A stretch of DNA of 64,000 nucleotides, from contig CBIHOF010000003.1 in the NCBI GenBank assembly GCA_966211955.1, positions 1 to 64,000 on the forward strand. Reading direction: 5' to 3'. The DNA comes from Albitalea sp966211955. GTDB lineage: Bacteria > Pseudomonadota > Gammaproteobacteria > Burkholderiales > Burkholderiaceae_C. The notes under the pieces are model-generated. The model ran no database searches. It had not been told where the DNA came from and worked only from the letters and a program-made list of their open reading frames with translations. The position numbers and the translations under genes are program-made. Below, one piece after another: positions 41,096-49,026 of the stretch (positions within the stretch are counted from its first letter, which is position 1; every line of letters begins with the position of its first letter).

Positions 41096-42141
41096 CAGGC
41101 CTTCCTGCCCAGCTCCGTGGTCAGGCTCTTGAGCATGCTGTCGCGGTCCGCGTCGGTCATCGAGTACGCACCCATCACCAGCTGGATCGCGTTGAGCAAT
41201 TGGTCGGTGGCCAGCACCTCCCCGGCCTTGGCGCGGGACACGAAGCTCGTGATGAGGTCGGCGGCCTGCGTCACCTTCTTCTCGCCCAGGTGCGCCTTCA
41301 CGATGGCCTTCAGCCGATCGGCGTTGTCGCAAGGGTCGGGCATGGTCATGCGCAGGCAGCGCCTGAGGAACGGCGCCGGAAAGTCGCGCTCGCCGTTGCT
41401 CGTCATCACCACCAGCGGGAACTCGTGGCTCTCGACCTTGCCGTCGATGATGCGGATCCTCTTCTCGCCGCCGAAGCCGCGCACCCACATCTCCTTGTTC
41501 TTGAGCCGGCTCAATTCGGGGATGTGATAGCGCCCTTCCTCGATCACGTTGAGAAGGTCGTTGGGCAGGTCGATGTCGGCCTTGTCGATCTCGTCGATCA
41601 GCAAGGCGCGCGGCTTGAGCGCCGGCAGCATCGCGGTGCCCAGCGGCCCGAGCTCGATGAAGTCCCCGACGTCCAGGTCCTTGTCGGAGCCTGTCAGCGC
41701 GGCCTTGCCTTGCGCCCGGCCGATGGCGTCGTAGCTGTAGAGCGCATCGCGCAGCGTGCTGCGCGAGGTGACTGACCAGCGCAGCGGCTCGCCGAGGTCC
41801 AGCTCATAGGCCACCGAATCGATGAGCGATGACTTGCCCGTGCCCGGCCCGCCGGTGACGAGCAGCGGCCGCCGCAGGTGCAAGGCAGCATTGACCATGC
41901 GTCGGATCACGTCGTCCAGCCGCGCATCGACCTGGTAGGTCTTGCCCTTGGCGATGGTGTTTTCCGACAGGGCCTCGCGCACGCTGTCGCCTTCGCGCGC
42001 CTCCGCCAGGCTCGCCCGGCGCGGGCGCCACGACGGCGGCGGTGGCACCTTCCACTCTCGCTGGCGGTTGTCTCCGCGGTAGATGAGCCAGTCGTCCTGG
42101 CTGGCGCTGCTGGTGGTGGTGTCACCGCTGTTGTCATTCAT
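41095..42141 (-). CDS. MoxR-type AAA+ ATPase of the conflict system
   Basis: 348 residues. Walker A GGPGTGKS (97-104), Walker B ALLIDEID (179-186), sensor-1 VVMTSNGERDFPAPFLRRC and a C-terminal helical lid. The N-terminal 50 residues are polar with RGDNRQREWKVPPPPSWRP, a segment typical of MoxR proteins in vWA-VMAP loci. MoxR ATPases remodel partner complexes together with vWA proteins. Here the partner vWA-like domain is in the next gene. A GGAGGA site inside the end of the VMAP gene precedes the ATG, and the gap is one base. Confidence 0.9.
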   Translation of the reverse strand: MNDNSGDTTTSSASQDDWLIYRGDNRQREWKVPPPPSWRPRRASLAEAREGDSVREALSENTIAKGKTYQVDARLDDVIRRMVNAALHLRRPLLVTGGPGTGKSSLIDSVAYELDLGEPLRWSVTSRSTLRDALYSYDAIGRAQGKAALTGSDKDLDVGDFIELGPLGTAMLPALKPRALLIDEIDKADIDLPNDLLNVIEEGRYHIPELSRLKNKEMWVRGFGGEKRIRIIDGKVESHEFPLVVMTSNGERDFPAPFLRRCLRMTMPDPCDNADRLKAIVKAHLGEKKVTQAADLITSFVSRAKAGEVLATDQLLNAIQLVMGAYSMTDADRDSMLKSLTTELGRKA

Positions 42142-42142
42142 C

Positions 42143-44131
42143 TCAGCTTCCTCCGGATGCCTGCACGGGGTTCTCGAATGCCTGGTTGGGCGGCAGGTGG
42201 CAGGGCTCGTCCCAGACGATGCGCACCGACGACAAGGGGTCGCCCGGTGCCGCCGCGCGCAGCAGCTGGCCGATGGACAAGGGCGCCTCGCGCGCTTCCT
42301 GCCCGGCGAAGACCCTGCACAGCTCGGCCTTCGCGTCAGCAATCTTCTCCGGCGGATGCGCAAGCCAGAAGAAGCACGGCACGCCTTCGGTCAGGCAGGC
42401 CTGGATCTCCTTGGGCAAGGACATCTTCGCGGCCGCTTCACCCAGCGGCGGCACGTGGCCGAGGCCAATGCAGATGCCGTCCTTCAGCAGCTCGCGGGCG
42501 ACCGCCACGATGTTGCTCGCCGGGCCCGTCTGCTCCAGCCACAGCACGTCGGCCGTGCCCTTGCCGGCGATGCGCGGGCCGAGCACGTCGAGCACCTTGC
42601 GCCAGGCATTGACGAACTTGCTGGTCGATTCCTGCTTGGCACGCGCCCTGATGTGGCAGTGCAGGGTGACCGGGTAGCGGTTGTTCAGGGGCTGCGGATT
42701 GAGCAGGCCTTCGTCCTCGAAGGGCACTTCGACCGAGGCGAGGTCGTCCATGAGCAGCACCTCGGGCAGGATGAGCCCGACCATCAGGTCGTAGCGGTTG
42801 CCCACGACGCCCTCGGCCTCGGCGGTGAGGGTCGCGACGGCAGCGGCGAAGTCCGGGCTGCGCCGGACGTCGATCTTCTCGATCGGCTCCTTCAGCGAGC
42901 ACAGCCGCGCATCCGGCGTGTGGATCCACGACCAGAGCGTCTGCGTCTTCATGTCGGCCTCGATGAAGAGCGTCGCACGTTCGCGCCTGGCACGGGCCTC
43001 TTCGTCCAATGCGTCGCGCATGGCCTGTCGCGCGTTCACGTTGGTGCGCGTGCGGTCGTCCACCCACGCGGTGAACTCCGCGTTCTGCAGGTCGCGCCCC
43101 AGCCGCTCGGCGAACTGGATGAGCGGCGGCGGATGGTTCTCGTCGCGCGGGCGCTTGTCGTCCAGGTCGCGCAGCCACCTCTCGATGGTGGCGTGCCCGA
43201 TGGAACGCGTGGGGTCGGGCAGCGAACGCTGGTACAGCAGGTACAGCCGCTTGGGCGGCACGGTGGTCCTCGCGATCAGGGCCTGCAGGTCACGCACCGC
43301 CGACGAACTGCCGGGAGGCCGCCCCAGCTGGCGGCTCGCGCGGCCCGGCCAGGCGTCCACGAGGTAAGGCTGCTGCTGCGACAGCGGGCCGTCCTTCACC
43401 TCCTGCCACACGCGCTCGAAGGCGATGTCGAACTCCGGCCAGCCCTCGTGCTCGTCTTGCGCGAAGGCCTTGAACAAGGCTTCGGAAAACAGGCCCGTCT
43501 CGCGCCTGGATTCATTGACCGCGAGGCGCCCGGCGGAGGCGGCGAACATCTGGAACTGCTTGATGTTGCTGTCCAGCCGGCTGGGCGTGAAGCTGCCGGG
43601 CGCCGCCTTGGCCTGCTCGCCGGTGTCGGAGAAAGCGTTGGCGCAGGTGTCGACCACCAGCACCTGCTCGACGAAGCGTTCGAAGCGCACGCCATGCAGC
43701 GCACCCATGAGGTCGGGCACCGCGATGCAGTAGGGGCTGCCCTCCATGGCATCCTCGGTGTAGAGGTACCTGGACGACGCAACGTAGTCGTCCACCACGC
43801 CGTGCCCGCCCCAGAAGAGGAAAAGCGCCTGCGCATCGGCCGCGCCGGCGGTGAGGCCGCGATCGACGTGCTTGACGATGTCGTCCCGACGCGCCCGGCG
43901 CTTGTCCGGCCAGTTGCGCTGCGCCACCCACTGCGCGACCTTGGCGTCCTCCCAACTGGCGCCGGAGAGGAAGAGCGCAATGTTCCCCACGGGCACGCCA
44001 CGCGCGATCAGCCAGTCCACGCAGCGCAGCGCATCGGCCGCGGGGCCGACGAGCCGCCAGTCGTCGCCGTACTCATAGTGGTCGATACCGACGACGATCG
44101 CCAGTGTCTTGGCGGGCGGCGTCTCAAGCAT
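42143..44131 (-). CDS. caspase-like peptidase fused to a VMAP-C-like domain
   Basis: 662 residues. A C14 caspase-fold domain (1-265) has His110 in FWGGHG and Cys163 in VVDTCAN as the catalytic dyad. A helical middle region (278-360, VRDLQALIARTTVPPKRLY, HATIERWLRDL) resembles effector-associated or VMAP middle domains. The C-terminal region (385-650) fits the vWA-MoxR-associated protein C-terminal domain: LILPEVLLMDDLASVEVPFE, NRYPVTLHCHIRARA, EGVPCFFWLAHP. In the ternary systems VMAP links effectors to MoxR and vWA. Overlaps the upstream hydrolase gene by 8 nt. Confidence 0.85.
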   Translation of the reverse strand: MLETPPAKTLAIVVGIDHYEYGDDWRLVGPAADALRCVDWLIARGVPVGNIALFLSGASWEDAKVAQWVAQRNWPDKRRARRDDIVKHVDRGLTAGAADAQALFLFWGGHGVVDDYVASSRYLYTEDAMEGSPYCIAVPDLMGALHGVRFERFVEQVLVVDTCANAFSDTGEQAKAAPGSFTPSRLDSNIKQFQMFAASAGRLAVNESRRETGLFSEALFKAFAQDEHEGWPEFDIAFERVWQEVKDGPLSQQQPYLVDAWPGRASRQLGRPPGSSSAVRDLQALIARTTVPPKRLYLLYQRSLPDPTRSIGHATIERWLRDLDDKRPRDENHPPPLIQFAERLGRDLQNAEFTAWVDDRTRTNVNARQAMRDALDEEARARRERATLFIEADMKTQTLWSWIHTPDARLCSLKEPIEKIDVRRSPDFAAAVATLTAEAEGVVGNRYDLMVGLILPEVLLMDDLASVEVPFEDEGLLNPQPLNNRYPVTLHCHIRARAKQESTSKFVNAWRKVLDVLGPRIAGKGTADVLWLEQTGPASNIVAVARELLKDGICIGLGHVPPLGEAAAKMSLPKEIQACLTEGVPCFFWLAHPPEKIADAKAELCRVFAGQEAREAPLSIGQLLRAAAPGDPLSSVRIVWDEPCHLPPNQAFENPVQASGGS

Positions 44132-45308
44132 TGCGCACGAAGGCTTCGAGCTGGATCCACAACTCGCGGCTGTGCAGGTAGGCGCTGTGGGACGCGGGGA
44201 AGGATTCGCCGCTCTCGATCTTGTAGTCCGACACGCGGCCTTCGAAGAGCACGCCGCCCACGTAGCTCAGCGGGTCGTTCAGGTCGTAGAAGTTGATCCA
44301 CGAAGGCACATGCAGCGGCAGCGTGTCCTTGAGTCCGAGCGTCTTCAGCGCACCGATCTCGTAGAAGAACGGCGCCTGCGAGCCGAAGGTGATGAGCCCC
44401 TTGACGTTGGCCGGCCGTTCCTGCACCAGCAGCTCGAAGGCAGCGATGCCGCCCAGGCTGTGCGCGAAGAGGAAGAGCTCGTCGTCGGGCAGCTTCGCCA
44501 CCTCGTCGCGGATGAAGCCCCGGATGGCGTCGCCGTTGGCCTGGTACACGAGGATGTCGCCCGCCGCCGGGTAGGTGGCGTCGGTGAGCGAGGTGCGCTT
44601 GCGGCGGACCTGCCAGGTGCCGATGCTTTCGGCCAGGCCGACGAAGGGCGCGGTGAGCGTGCTCATGATGCCGCGCGCATCGTCGCCGAGCAGGTGGGCG
44701 ACGGCCTGCGTCAGGTCTTCGCGCGCCGCGGCGTCCAGCGTCGGGCCGCCGGATTCGAAGGATGCCTTCTCCAGCGCGGCCACCACCGAGCGCGCGAGCG
44801 CCATGCGGTGCGGTGGCTTGCCGGCAACAGGCGATGCCTTGGCGGCGACGAAGCCGCTGGTCTTCTCGATGGCGGGCACCAGGGCCGGCCAATGTCGTTC
44901 GAGGCCGAGCGTGGTGAGCTTGGCCTTCAGTTCCTCCGACTTGGGCAGCGCGTGGAACTTGTCGAGCAAGACCTTGGTCTGGGCGGCGGCATTGGGCGGC
45001 TGGGTCCTGGCCTCGCCCTGGGCGCCTGCGAGCATGGCGAGCTCGAAGGACGGGTCCTGCAGCAGCAGGTTCCACATCGCGCGGTTCTTGTCGGCGTCGG
45101 ATACGCCGATGCCGCGCGACTCGCCGTAGGTGGGGATGGATGCCCCGTCGAAGTTGAGCTTGGCGCCCACCTTCTCGCCCCACCGGCAAGGCGCCACGCC
45201 GATGGCCGGCGCATATTTGGCGAGCTGCCGTTCGATGAGCGCGAAGCTGGCCTTGTAGCCATCCTCCCGCACACCGGTCCCATGAACGAACAAGAGTTTC
45301 CGGGCCAT
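44124..45308 (-). CDS. alpha/beta hydrolase, first gene of the conflict operon
   Basis: 394 residues. It starts MARKLLFVHGTGVRE (oxyanion HG), has the nucleophile elbow AHSLGG with Ser284, an acidic residue in FYDLNDPLS (342 or 345) and His374 in PASHSAYLHS, forming a lipase/esterase triad. A helical insert spans about 85-250. AAGGAGACGCC precedes the ATG. It is translationally coupled to the caspase-VMAP gene, so it is part of the system, perhaps as a phospholipase-type effector. The substrate is unknown. Confidence 0.82.
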   Translation of the reverse strand: MARKLLFVHGTGVREDGYKASFALIERQLAKYAPAIGVAPCRWGEKVGAKLNFDGASIPTYGESRGIGVSDADKNRAMWNLLLQDPSFELAMLAGAQGEARTQPPNAAAQTKVLLDKFHALPKSEELKAKLTTLGLERHWPALVPAIEKTSGFVAAKASPVAGKPPHRMALARSVVAALEKASFESGGPTLDAAAREDLTQAVAHLLGDDARGIMSTLTAPFVGLAESIGTWQVRRKRTSLTDATYPAAGDILVYQANGDAIRGFIRDEVAKLPDDELFLFAHSLGGIAAFELLVQERPANVKGLITFGSQAPFFYEIGALKTLGLKDTLPLHVPSWINFYDLNDPLSYVGGVLFEGRVSDYKIESGESFPASHSAYLHSRELWIQLEAFVRNA

Positions 45309-45338
45309 GGCGTCTCCTTCAAACGAAGCAGAACAGCG

Positions 45339-45366
45339 ATGCTAGGCCTGGGACGGCGCTTGTCCA
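45339..45366 (-). promoter_or_regulatory. candidate sigma-70 promoter of the conflict operon
   Basis: On the minus strand TGGACA (45366-45361) and TAGCAT (45344-45339) are separated by 16 bp, fitting -35/-10 elements. The predicted start lies about 24 nt before the hydrolase ATG. No obvious operator palindrome is present apart from a 6-bp GAACCC/GGGTTC repeat at the end of the upstream gene (45389-45408), which may be a terminator. Confidence 0.4.
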
Positions 45367-45405
45367 TCCCCAAGAGTGCCAATGGGCGAACCCGGCGCCG
45401 TGGGT

Positions 45406-47553
45406 TCAGGCGACGGCTGCCGCCTTGTGCGCCGCGTCGCGCACGGACCGCGCGTCGCGCACCAGCACGCCGAGGCGCCGCATCAGCCAGGGCAGCACGT
45501 CATGCGCCGGGGGCTGTTCGGGCAGGCGGGCGAGCTCCTCGGGGTCGGCGGCGTCCGCTTCTGGCGCAGGGACGACCCTCGACTCCGCGACCGGCGGCGC
45601 CACCGAGCCCTCACCCAGCCTGAGGCAGGCGAGCAGCGCGGCTTGCGCCGAAGCAAGCGCCGAGCGGGCTTCGTCCCGTTCGAGCTCGCCGCCGCGTCGC
45701 GTGAGCATGAGTCGCACCATCGACAGGTGCGCCATCAGCCGCTGGCCGTGGTCGAGCAGCGACGCCACGTCCTTCAAGGACACGCGCACCGATTCCGGCT
45801 CGGCCGTGCTGCGCTGCAAGGTGATTGCCATCGCACTCAGCGCGTCGTAGGCGCGGCGCCGGGCGAGGCGCTGCTCCACCGCATCGGCGGGCTGTGTGCT
45901 GAGCGCGAAGGTGGCGTAGTCGCGCAGCTCCTTCATCACGCGTTCCACCGCGCGCGGCAGGCTGCGACGCTCCCACGAGGGCAGCACGTAGCTGAAGGCC
46001 CATGCCAGGGCCGCGCCGATCAGCGTGTCGGCCACACGCTCGGCGATGGCGAAACCGCCCGCCGGGTCGACCATGTGCGACTGCAGCAGCGCCATGACGG
46101 TGGCGGCGGTCGCGGTAACCCAATACCGCTGCAGGACGAAGGAATGCGCCGTGCCCACCGCGCCGAGGAAGACCAGCGACAGCAGCGCCGGCGCATGGAC
46201 CGGCGCAAGGGCGAGCACCACCCCGCAGCCGAGCATCGTCCCCATCACCCGTGCGTTACGGCGGCTGAGCGTCTGCTCCAGGTTTCCGCGCAGCACCACC
46301 GCCACGCTCAACACCAGCCAGTGCGGATGCGACGCCCACGGCAAGCCAAGCGCCAGGTAATACGCCGAACCCAGGGCCAGCGCGGCACGCACCGCATGCC
46401 GCAGCACCGGCGACTGCATCGACAGCTGCGCGCGCAAGGCCTTCAGCGGCCAGCCTTCCGGCGCGACGAAGCGGCGCAGCTGTTCGGGCGTGAGCGGCGA
46501 CGGCTCCTCGTCGCCATGCAGCACGGCGTGGATGCGCAGCACGTCCGCACCCAGGTTGCGCAGGCGATCGGTGATGGCGGGCAGCAGCCTTGCTCGCGGA
46601 TCACGCGAATCCACCGGCGCACGTTCCAATACCTCGCGGAAATCGAACTGCCCGGGCGTCAAGGGCGCGGGCTCGCTGCCATCGCGCAATGCGGTCGCGG
46701 CGGCATCGAGCGCGTCGCCGATGCGGCCGAGCGCACCGGCCACCTCGCGCAGGATCCATCGTCCCGCCTCGTCGCGACCGAGCAGGTCGAGGTCCAGCCG
46801 GCTGGCCAGCAGCACGTCGCGCAGCTCGATGAGCCGCAGCAAGATGGCGGTGTGCATGCGCGAGCGGGCACCACGGCTGTGGTCGAAGACAAAGTCGCGC
46901 GCCGATTGCAGCCGCTCGGCGAGCTCCGCTTCGCCGCGGATCCAGGCACGCATCGGCACGTCGCTCGCGCTGTCCAGCGTGGCGCCGGCAGTCGTGGCGA
47001 TGAGCAGCGACGCCCGTGCACGCAAGAGCTGCGCCGTCGCGCACAGCGTCTGCACCAAGGCCAACGTGCGATAGCGCCGCTGCAACACGGCCGACGAGGC
47101 GACCGACCACAGCAGGTAGCACACCGCTCCGGCGCCGCTCCAGCCGGCGAGCAGCCACGGCGGCCCGGCCTCGGCCGGCACCGCCATCGAGAACACCAGC
47201 GCAAGGATGGGCGCAAAGGACACGGCGCCGGCGCGCGCACCCCAGGACATGGTCATCATCGCGACGAAGGCGATGGCCGACACCGCGATGCCGAGGACGA
47301 GCGGATGCGGCTTGAGCCATGCGACCACGTTCGCCGACATGAAGGCCAGCGCGCCGGCGGCGGCCACCCGCTGCCAGGTGCGTGCCGTGGTGTTGGGCGT
47401 GTCCGCCAGGCTCGCGCACACCGCGCCGCTCAAGGCGAGCTGCGCCGCATGCAAACCGGCCGTGGCGCCGATCAGCAGCTGGATGAGCCCGATGCCCGCG
47501 GCCACCGCGATGCCGTTGAGCACATGTGCGGGCAGCCGGTGCAGCGGGTTCAT
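45406..47553 (-). CDS. FUSC family inner-membrane protein
   Basis: 715 residues with two six-helix hydrophobic blocks (about 10-165 and 345-505) and long hydrophilic regions after each, the layout of FUSC/YccS/AaeB-like proteins. The second block contains HWLVLSVAVVLRGNLEQTLSRRNARVMGTMLGC, the conserved FUSC segment. Members include aromatic-acid efflux components. No adaptor (AaeA) gene is next to it. Starts 7 nt after the thioesterase-GNAT stop, so probably cotranscribed. The start at 47553 was chosen because upstream sequence belongs to that gene. Confidence 0.85.
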   Translation of the reverse strand: MNPLHRLPAHVLNGIAVAAGIGLIQLLIGATAGLHAAQLALSGAVCASLADTPNTTARTWQRVAAAGALAFMSANVVAWLKPHPLVLGIAVSAIAFVAMMTMSWGARAGAVSFAPILALVFSMAVPAEAGPPWLLAGWSGAGAVCYLLWSVASSAVLQRRYRTLALVQTLCATAQLLRARASLLIATTAGATLDSASDVPMRAWIRGEAELAERLQSARDFVFDHSRGARSRMHTAILLRLIELRDVLLASRLDLDLLGRDEAGRWILREVAGALGRIGDALDAAATALRDGSEPAPLTPGQFDFREVLERAPVDSRDPRARLLPAITDRLRNLGADVLRIHAVLHGDEEPSPLTPEQLRRFVAPEGWPLKALRAQLSMQSPVLRHAVRAALALGSAYYLALGLPWASHPHWLVLSVAVVLRGNLEQTLSRRNARVMGTMLGCGVVLALAPVHAPALLSLVFLGAVGTAHSFVLQRYWVTATAATVMALLQSHMVDPAGGFAIAERVADTLIGAALAWAFSYVLPSWERRSLPRAVERVMKELRDYATFALSTQPADAVEQRLARRRAYDALSAMAITLQRSTAEPESVRVSLKDVASLLDHGQRLMAHLSMVRLMLTRRGGELERDEARSALASAQAALLACLRLGEGSVAPPVAESRVVPAPEADAADPEELARLPEQPPAHDVLPWLMRRLGVLVRDARSVRDAAHKAAAVA

Positions 47554-47560
47554 CGTCACT

Positions 47561-48418
47561 TCAAAGCGCGCGAACCATTTCGACGTGCGGGATGCCCGCC
47601 TCCTCGAACACCGGCCCCCGCTCGCTGAAGCCCGCGCGCGTGTAGAACGGCGCCGCCGACATCTGCGCATGCAGCACCACCTCGCGCTGGCCCTGGGTGC
47701 GCGCGGCGTGCATCAGCGCATCGAGCACGCTGCGGCCCACGCGGCTGCCGCGCATGCTCTTGACCACCGCCATGCGGCCGATCTTGGCGACGCCGGGCAC
47801 ATGCTCCAGCAGGCGGCCGGTGGCCAGCGGCAGGCCGAAGCGGTTGACGGCCACCGCATGCAGGCAGCTTTCATCGGCGGTGTCCCACTCCATGTCGGCC
47901 GGGATCTTCTGCTCCTCGACGAAGACCGAGGTGCGGATGGCCTGCGCCTGGGCCCCAAGCTCCTTCCACGAGCCCACGCGCACGTCCACCATCGGCTTGC
48001 CGGCCTCGAAGGCCTGCAGCACGTCGCGCAGTTCCTGCGGCACCGGCTTGGACGTCTGCGTGGCCGGGTCGGCGAACACATACACCAGCTCGGCCGTGAC
48101 CAGCGCTTCGTCCTGATGGAAGACGCCGGCGCTGATCACCATCGACGAGTTGCCGATGCGCGCGCAGCGGATGCCCACGTCCAGCACGTCGTCATAGCGC
48201 GCCGAGCCCTGGTATTCGAGCGTCGCCTTGCGCACGTACAGGTCGCCGCCGAGGTAGGCCATGGTCTGCTCGTAGGGCAGCGCCAGCGCCCGCCAGTAGC
48301 CGCCCACCGCGGTGTCGATGTAGGTGAGGTAGTGGCCGTTGAAGACGATCTTCTGCGCATCGATCTCGGCCCAGCGCACGCGGATGCGCTCGGCGAAGCG
48401 GAATTCGGTTCGGTTCAT
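47561..48418 (-). CDS. YbgC-type thioesterase fused to a GNAT acetyltransferase
   Basis: 285 residues in two parts. The N-terminal hotdog domain (about 1-135) has IRVRWAEIDAQKIVFNGHYLTYIDTAVGGYWRAL, with the catalytic Asp of the YbgC/4-HBA-CoA thioesterase class. The C-terminal GNAT domain (about 145-285) is ElaA-like: AQAIRTSVFVEEQKIPADMEWD, RLLEHVPGVAKIGRMAVVKSMRGSRVGRSVLDAL. The fusion suggests sequential action on an acyl-CoA. It is divergent from the T6SS operon; the 130-bp gap holds both promoters. Confidence 0.88.
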   Translation of the reverse strand: MNRTEFRFAERIRVRWAEIDAQKIVFNGHYLTYIDTAVGGYWRALALPYEQTMAYLGGDLYVRKATLEYQGSARYDDVLDVGIRCARIGNSSMVISAGVFHQDEALVTAELVYVFADPATQTSKPVPQELRDVLQAFEAGKPMVDVRVGSWKELGAQAQAIRTSVFVEEQKIPADMEWDTADESCLHAVAVNRFGLPLATGRLLEHVPGVAKIGRMAVVKSMRGSRVGRSVLDALMHAARTQGQREVVLHAQMSAAPFYTRAGFSERGPVFEEAGIPHVEMVRAL

Positions 48419-48548
48419 CGGGGTCGTTTTCCAGTCATGGAATGGGTGCCATCGTACGAGGTCCCGATTACCTAAGTCATGCGGCACGTGCACGGCCTCT
48501 GGCTATTCTCCTTGCACACCTCCCGGCGAACCATTGGAGAACGGCAGC

Positions 48549-49013
48549 GTGAGCAACCTCGGCTGGAACTTCGGCGCGGCAGCGGGCGTGGTGCTGGCCC
48601 TGGCGGCGTGCGCGAGCGGCCCGCCGAAGCCCGCGCAGGTCACGGGGACGATCCAGGCGTCGGCACAGGTGAACCCGAGCGCGAGCAAGCGGCCTTCGCC
48701 ACTGCTCGTCCGCATCTATGAACTGAAGTCGGCTGCGTCGTTCAACAGCGCCGACTTCATGTCGCTGTACCAGCGCGACCAGACCGAGCTCGCCGCCGAC
48801 ATGCTCGGCAAGGACGAGTTCGTGCTGTCGCCCGGCGAAACCAAGCCCTACGCCAAGACCCTGTCGCCGGAGACACGATTCCTCGGCGTGGTGGCGGCCT
48901 TCCGGGACCTGGAGCATTCCAGGTGGCGCGGCATCGTGGCCATCCAGCCAGGCAAGAAACAGGAGATCGTCATCCGCGCGAACGACTTGTCGGTCGACGT
49001 CAGCGCGCGGTGA
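48549..49013 (+). CDS. tssJ: type VI secretion outer-membrane lipoprotein TssJ
   Basis: 154 residues. The lipobox LALAAC near residue 20 is followed by a transthyretin-like domain with PLLVRIYELKSAASFNSADFMSLYQRD, KDEFVLSPGETKPYAKTLSPETRFLGVVAAFRDLEHSRWRG, the TssJ consensus. It anchors the TssLM membrane complex to the outer membrane. The start is GTG at 48549 with GGAGA at suitable distance. First gene of tssJ-tssK-tssL-tssM-tagF. Confidence 0.93.
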   Translation: MSNLGWNFGAAAGVVLALAACASGPPKPAQVTGTIQASAQVNPSASKRPSPLLVRIYELKSAASFNSADFMSLYQRDQTELAADMLGKDEFVLSPGETKPYAKTLSPETRFLGVVAAFRDLEHSRWRGIVAIQPGKKQEIVIRANDLSVDVSAR

Positions 49014-49026
49014 GCCGGGGCCACCG

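Noticed and set aside
41096..41488. N-terminal extension of the large conflict protein by 131 codons
   Set aside because: The extension is an out-of-frame reading of the MoxR gene. ATG 41095 is coupled to the MoxR stop and begins the protein-like sequence.
45371..45382. TGGCAC on the minus strand upstream of the conflict operon, as a sigma-54 -24 element
   Set aside because: No GC at the -12 position with correct spacing. A sigma-70-like pair fits better.
45376..47628. Plus-strand open frame of 750 codons opposite the FUSC gene
   Set aside because: The minus strand encodes membrane helices and the FUSC motif; the plus frame is a compositional shadow.
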